This document shows positions 5,573-6,453 of a stretch of 6,453 bases of DNA, piece by piece. Made by a program: the position numbers and the translations under genes. The notes beneath the pieces are model-generated. The model did no database searches and was not told the DNA's origin. It saw only the letters and a program-made list of their open reading frames with translations. The DNA lies in contig DICP01000070.1 of assembly GCA_002417685.1 (NCBI GenBank), positions 1-6,453 on the forward strand, read 5' to 3'. The DNA comes from Candidatus Mesolinea sp. UBA5823. Its GTDB lineage: Bacteria > Chloroflexota > Anaerolineae > Anaerolineales > Anaerolineaceae. How positions within the stretch are numbered: position 1 is the stretch's first letter; each line of letters opens with the position of its first letter.

Positions 5573-6453
5573 AAGTCAGTCTAACGCGCGGATCAATAAA
5601 CGCGTAAATTACATCAACGATTAAGTTTGTGATAATGAGGATAGTGCCGGTGAAAATTGCCAGCCCCAAAATCGTGACAACATCCAGCTGTGCAGCGGCA
5701 TCAGCAGCAGCTTTCCCGATGCCAGGGTAGTTGAAAACCGTTTCGGTGATCACTACGCCGCCAAGCAGCCCAACGATGCTCGATCCTGCCAGGGTTACCA
5801 CTGGCAGCATCGCATTGGGGCGGGCATGATTGTTAATCACATCTTTCTCTTTCAAGCCTTTTGCGCGTGCGGTTACGACATAATCCTGGCGCAGTGTTTC
5901 CAACATTGAAGAGCGTGTAACGCGGACAAAAGTCGCCCAGTTGATATAAGAAAGGGTTATGATCGGCATGATCATGTGCCGCAGGGCATCCCACAAAACA
6001 TCAAAGCGCAGATTCAGGATTGCATCAATAGTTAACAGGTGCGTATATTGCTTTAACTCACCTGAATAGATGAGTGCAGTTACCCAGTTGGATTGCTTCC
6101 CGGGCATAAACCAGCCGGCTTTAGCGTAGAGCAGCATTAAAAGGAGCAAACCAAACACAAAGGTCGGGAAAGAAGTACCAACGATGCTATAGACGCGCGC
6201 TGCTTGATCGAAGAACTTATTTTGATTAACAGCCGCTTGGACGCCCATCCAAATACCTATGGAAAGCATCGGGTAAATCGTCCAGAGAGCTAAATCCACG
6301 GTGTTAGGGAAGCGCTCCCTGACGATGTCAATTACAGGCTGGGAAGCAGTCCGCGAATAGCCAAAATCTCCATAAAGGATGCCGCCATCACGTTCACCGG
6401 TTACAGGGTCCACAACACCAGTCAGCCAGCGCCAATATTGCACATAAAAAGGT
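5571..6453 (-). CDS. ABC transporter permease, DppB/OppB-like, N-terminus cut by window end
   Basis: This is the first permease subunit of the same Dpp/Opp-type importer. The frame is open to the window edge (reading Pro-Phe-Tyr before the GTG at 6443). The visible start YVQYWRWL matches the conserved PxxVQYxxWL region that normally follows the first helix and external loop, so the true start lies outside and about 50 or more residues are missing. The GTG at 6443 is not a credible start. Counting from it, GDFGYS (25-30) matches the family's GDLGxS motif, and the EAA loop is at 187-210 (RQDYVVTARAKGLK through RPNA). ITETVFNYPGIGKAAADAA and the final IVDVIYAFIDPRVR are classic OppB endings. Compared with OppB, an extra stretch of about a dozen residues (VDPVTGERDGG) sits just before GDFGYS. 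Substrate cannot be read from the permease. Confidence 0.93.
   Translation of the reverse strand, partial: PFYVQYWRWLTGVVDPVTGERDGGILYGDFGYSRTASQPVIDIVRERFPNTVDLALWTIYPMLSIGIWMGVQAAVNQNKFFDQAARVYSIVGTSFPTFVFGLLLLMLLYAKAGWFMPGKQSNWVTALIYSGELKQYTHLLTIDAILNLRFDVLWDALRHMIMPIITLSYINWATFVRVTRSSMLETLRQDYVVTARAKGLKEKDVINNHARPNAMLPVVTLAGSSIVGLLGGVVITETVFNYPGIGKAAADAAAQLDVVTILGLAIFTGTILIITNLIVDVIYAFIDPRVRLT

Overview
The window is a densely coding bacterial chromosomal segment of moderate GC, with seven genes in two converging blocks. I see no RNA genes, CRISPR arrays, insertion sequences or long repeats, and no gap over 100 bases. I suspect a Chloroflexi (Anaerolineae-type) bacterium. The grounds are a lipid-acyltransferase/CDP-alcohol transferase pair beside metal and oligopeptide/oligosaccharide-type ABC transporters, and a ROK protein next to a Dpp-type transporter. 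That assignment is an inference from style; nothing in the sequence proves it.

Left block, + strand (1-3443): an ABC ATPase of the zinc/manganese uptake type, whose start probably lies before base 1, overlaps by ATGA its ABC-3 family permease. After 43 bases comes a membrane-lipid pair: a LpxL/PatA-like acyltransferase and, 9 bases on, a CDP-alcohol phosphatidyltransferase with a lysine-rich tail. A clear intrinsic terminator at 3415-3443 closes this block. The metal genes supply the energy and channel parts of an importer; its binding protein is not in the window. The lipid pair probably builds and acylates a polar phospholipid or glycolipid.

Right block, - strand (6453-3459): two permease subunits of a peptide/nickel/oligosaccharide ABC importer (DppB-like, cut by the window end, then DppC-like) end at a strong intrinsic terminator (4467-4497). 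Immediately downstream lies a ROK-family gene with its own candidate promoter. That promoter's -35 lies in the terminator's T-tract, and its TATAAT lies 10 bases before the ATG, with no Shine-Dalgarno.

The most notable item is the ROK protein. Its fold-level sequence pattern is clear. However, the phosphate-binding motifs, the catalytic Asp and every residue of the family zinc site are substituted, and it has no DNA-binding domain. It looks like a ROK pseudokinase, perhaps a sensor or scaffold.
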